Part shown: one piece after another, positions 3,290 to 5,035 of the stretch
How the letters are laid out: each line of letters begins with the position of its first letter
How positions within the stretch are numbered: the first letter of the stretch is position 1
Assembly (NCBI GenBank): GCA_016293435.1
Contig: JAEDEG010000159.1
Coordinates: forward strand, 1 to 5,035
DNA length: 5,035 nt
Direction of reading: 5' to 3'
From: Clostridia bacterium
GTDB taxonomy: Bacteria; Bacillota; Clostridia; UMGS1810
The notes under the pieces: generated by a model
What the model was told of the DNA's origin: nothing
The model's input: the letters and a program-made list of their open reading frames with translations, nothing else
Database searches by the model: none
Made by a program: the position numbers and the translations under genes

Positions 3290-5035
3290 GCCACAGAGGA
3301 CAATTATACATACTCCGTTTCATCAAACGGCGAAGCGACAATTACCGATTTTCCCAAAAGCGTAAGCGGTGCGATAGTAATTCCCGATACTCTCGGGGGT
3401 TATCCGGTAACGAGTATAGGAAATTCTGCATTTAGAGGGTGTAGAGGTTTTACAAGTATAACAGTGCCCAAAAGTGTAACGAGTATAGAAAATTGTGCAT
3501 TTTCCTATTGTACCGGTCTTACAAGTATAACAGTGCCCGACAGTGTAACGAGTATAGGAAATTCTGCATTTGAAGGTTGTACCAGTCTTACAAGTATAAC
3601 ACTGCCCTTTGTCGGTTCTTCAAGGGATAAATCAGGAACCAAAGATGCAGTATTTGGTTATATATTCGGATATACTGATGATTATAATGAGAGCGGTACA
3701 ACCAAACAGTATTATTCGAGCTCCGGCAGTTACTATTATTACATACCCTCTGCTCTAAAAAGTGTAATAATAACCGACGAAACTAAGATTCCTTATGGTG
3801 CTTTTTATGGATGTGGAAATTTGACAAATATAACCCTGCCCGACAGTGTAACGAGTATAGGACAGGATGCTTTTTATAATTGTTCTGCTTTGGACAAAGT
3901 ATATATTACAGACATAGGTGCATATTTAAACATATATTTTTCTAATTATTATTCGTGCCCAATGTATTATGCGAATAAGCTTTATCTTAACAACGAGCTC
4001 ATTATAAATCTTCAAATTCCCGACAGTGTTTCAGAAATACGCCCATATGCATTTATTAATTGTGACAGTATTAAAAATGTGCAAATTCCAAACAGCGTAA
4101 CAAGTATAGGTAATTCTGCATTTTCTGGTTGTACCGGTCTTACAAGTATAACAGTGCCCAAAAGTGTAACAAGTATAGGTAATTCTGCATTTTATAATTG
4201 TAAAGCTCTTACAAATATAACCCTGCCCGAAAGTGTAACGAGTATAGGAAATTCTGCATTTAAAAATTGTACCGGTCTTACAAGTATAACACTGCCCTTT
4301 GTCGGTTCTTCAAGGGATAAATCAGAATCTTACGATGCAGTATTTGGTTATATATTCGGATATACTAAATCTTTAGAAAGCGGTACAACCCGTCAGTATT
4401 ATTCGAACTCCGGCAGTTACTATTATTACATACCCTCTGCTCTTAAAAGTGTAACAATAACCGACGAAACTAAGATTCCTTATGGTGCTTTTTATGGATG
4501 TAGAAAATTGACAAATATAACCCTGCCCGACAGTGTAACGAGTATAGGTGATTCTGCATTTAGTGGGTGTAGCGGTTTTACAAGTATAACAGTGCCCAAA
4601 AGTGTGACGAGTATAGGTGATTCTACATTTTCTAATTGTACCGGTCTTACAAGTATAACGTTGCCTGACGGTTTAACGGGTATAGGTGATTCTGCATTTT
4701 ATTATTGCACCGGTCTTACAAGTATAACATTGCCTGACAGCGTAACATGCATAGGAGAAAAAGCATTTTACAATTGTACCGGTCTTACAAGTATAACCCT
4801 GCCCGACAGTGTAACGAGTATAGAAAATTCTGCATTTAGAGGGTGTAGCGGTTTTACAAGTATAACAGTGCCCAAAAGTGTGACGAGTATAGGTGATTCT
4901 ACATTTTCTAATTGTACCGGTCTTACAAGTATAACGTTGCCTGACGGTTTAACGAGTATAGGTGATTCTGCATTTTATTATTGCACCGGTCTAACAAGTA
5001 TATCATTCCCAGAAAGCGTAACAAGTATAGGAAAT
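3209..5035 (+). CDS. Secreted BspA-type leucine-rich-repeat protein (3' end outside window)
   Basis: The frame is open for 609 codons from TTG 3209 to the window edge. The TTG is chosen because it gives a complete signal peptide: MKTKFFK, a hydrophobic core, and cleavage expected after IANA (residue 27). The only weak ribosome site, GCGAGAT, is 8 bases upstream; the next ATG (3239) would cut into the signal. After a short beta-type lead (about 28-67) come about 15 LRR_5 repeats of 23 residues, with consensus TSIGxSAFxxCTGLTSITLPDSV and one Cys in nearly every repeat. Two repeats carry a longer Tyr-rich island (FVGSSRDK to YYYYIPSALKSV), and another contains a divergent stretch (YITDIGAYLNIYFSNYYSC). 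BspA-type proteins are exported and often bind host or cell-surface ligands; the ligand here is unknown. The C-terminus, where a cell-wall anchor might be, is not in view. It starts 25 bases after the SIR2 stop with no terminator between. Confidence 0.9.
   Translation, partial: MKTKFFKLILMLCIAIVICIIPHIANAATEDNYTYSVSSNGEATITDFPKSVSGAIVIPDTLGGYPVTSIGNSAFRGCRGFTSITVPKSVTSIENCAFSYCTGLTSITVPDSVTSIGNSAFEGCTSLTSITLPFVGSSRDKSGTKDAVFGYIFGYTDDYNESGTTKQYYSSSGSYYYYIPSALKSVIITDETKIPYGAFYGCGNLTNITLPDSVTSIGQDAFYNCSALDKVYITDIGAYLNIYFSNYYSCPMYYANKLYLNNELIINLQIPDSVSEIRPYAFINCDSIKNVQIPNSVTSIGNSAFSGCTGLTSITVPKSVTSIGNSAFYNCKALTNITLPESVTSIGNSAFKNCTGLTSITLPFVGSSRDKSESYDAVFGYIFGYTKSLESGTTRQYYSNSGSYYYYIPSALKSVTITDETKIPYGAFYGCRKLTNITLPDSVTSIGDSAFSGCSGFTSITVPKSVTSIGDSTFSNCTGLTSITLPDGLTGIGDSAFYYCTGLTSITLPDSVTCIGEKAFYNCTGLTSITLPDSVTSIENSAFRGCSGFTSITVPKSVTSIGDSTFSNCTGLTSITLPDGLTSIGDSAFYYCTGLTSISFPESVTSIGN
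3581..3861 (+). repeat. Large direct repeat, copy 1 (LRR plus Tyr-rich island)
   Basis: This 281-base block recurs at 4271-4548 (278 bases). The two copies are nearly identical except for two short patches: codons around 3631-3645 (SGTKD against SESYD) and around 3681-3710 (TDDYNESGTTK against TKSLESGTTR, one codon shorter). The offset is 690 bases at the left end and 687 after the codon loss; 690 equals ten 69-base units. Confidence 0.85.
4271..4548 (+). repeat. Large direct repeat, copy 2 (LRR plus Tyr-rich island)
   Basis: This is the second copy of the block at 3581-3861. The conserved parts (LPFVGSSRDK, AVFGYIFGYT, SGSYYYYIPSALKSV, ITDETKIPYGAFYGC) are kept almost base for base, while two loop-like patches differ. 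Confidence 0.85.
4522..4716 (+). repeat. Four-unit segmental duplication, copy 1
   Basis: This stretch matches 4798-4992 at an offset of 276 bases, exactly four 69-base units. From 4565 to 4716 I see only one base difference (G at 4670 region, giving TGIG against TSIG). Such identity marks the youngest duplication in the array. Confidence 0.8.
4798..4992 (+). repeat. Four-unit segmental duplication, copy 2
   Basis: This is the second copy of 4522-4716. It diverges again after 4992 (SISFPESV instead of SITLPDSV), and the reading frame stays open across it. Confidence 0.8.

Larger units (their letters stand above)
3401..5035 (+). repeat. 69-base tandem coding repeats of the LRR domain
   Basis: The unit codes for 23 residues and recurs with phrases such as 'gtaacgagtatagg' and 'accggtcttacaagtataac'. 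About 15 units are in view, three of them enlarged by island sequences, and the array is still running at the window edge. DNA identity between units is high even at third codon positions, which points to recent unequal exchange or gene conversion as well as protein selection. Confidence 0.85.

Noticed and set aside
3401..5035. Regular repeats as a CRISPR-like array
   Set aside because: The 69-base period is in frame, codes for classic 23-residue LRR_5 units and has no unique spacers.

Overview
The window is AT-rich and uses Gram-positive style signals: consensus -35/-10 boxes, AGGTGA-type ribosome sites, and GTG/TTG starts. Its gene families (IS5-like transposase, class II Fic protein, small XRE repressor, SIR2-like protein, BspA-type leucine-rich surface protein) suggest a low-GC Firmicute, most likely a Clostridia/Oscillospiraceae-type gut anaerobe. 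That placement is inference from gene families and codon style; there is no rRNA or marker gene here. The mix of transposon debris, a broken gene and repeat-rich surface protein is typical of an accessory region.

Layout. Positions 1-280 hold the C-terminal end of an IS5-like transposase. It is followed directly by what looks like a decayed N-terminus of a YitT-type membrane protein (about 296-372). A well-formed promoter (461-489) drives a complete Fic-domain protein (530-1519), which ends at a hairpin terminator (1524-1580) that probably works in both directions. On the minus strand an XRE-family repressor (1960-1628) converges on that terminator. It is divergent from a SIR2-like gene on the plus strand (2108-3183). 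The intergenic space between these two carries a perfect TTGACA-17-TATAAT promoter and a perfect 8+1+8 palindrome overlapping its -35 box, a likely operator for the repressor.

The most notable feature is that the SIR2-like gene is split after codon 40 by about 104 bases of hairpin-rich, non-coding DNA (about 2228-2331). Conceptual removal of these bases rejoins one reading frame of about 323 residues that fits the expected SIR2-like layout, with no target duplication visible. This looks like a small non-autonomous palindromic element, possibly IS200/IS605-derived. The gene was probably a repressor-controlled NAD-binding or NAD-consuming protein, perhaps defensive, and is now probably inactive or reversibly off.

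From 3209 to the window end runs an open, secreted leucine-rich-repeat protein of BspA type with 23-residue (69-base) repeats. Two larger internal duplications are visible in it (offsets 687-690 and 276 bases). It lies 25 bases after the SIR2 stop and may be read from the SIR2 promoter or from a promoter-like sequence inside the SIR2 3' end.
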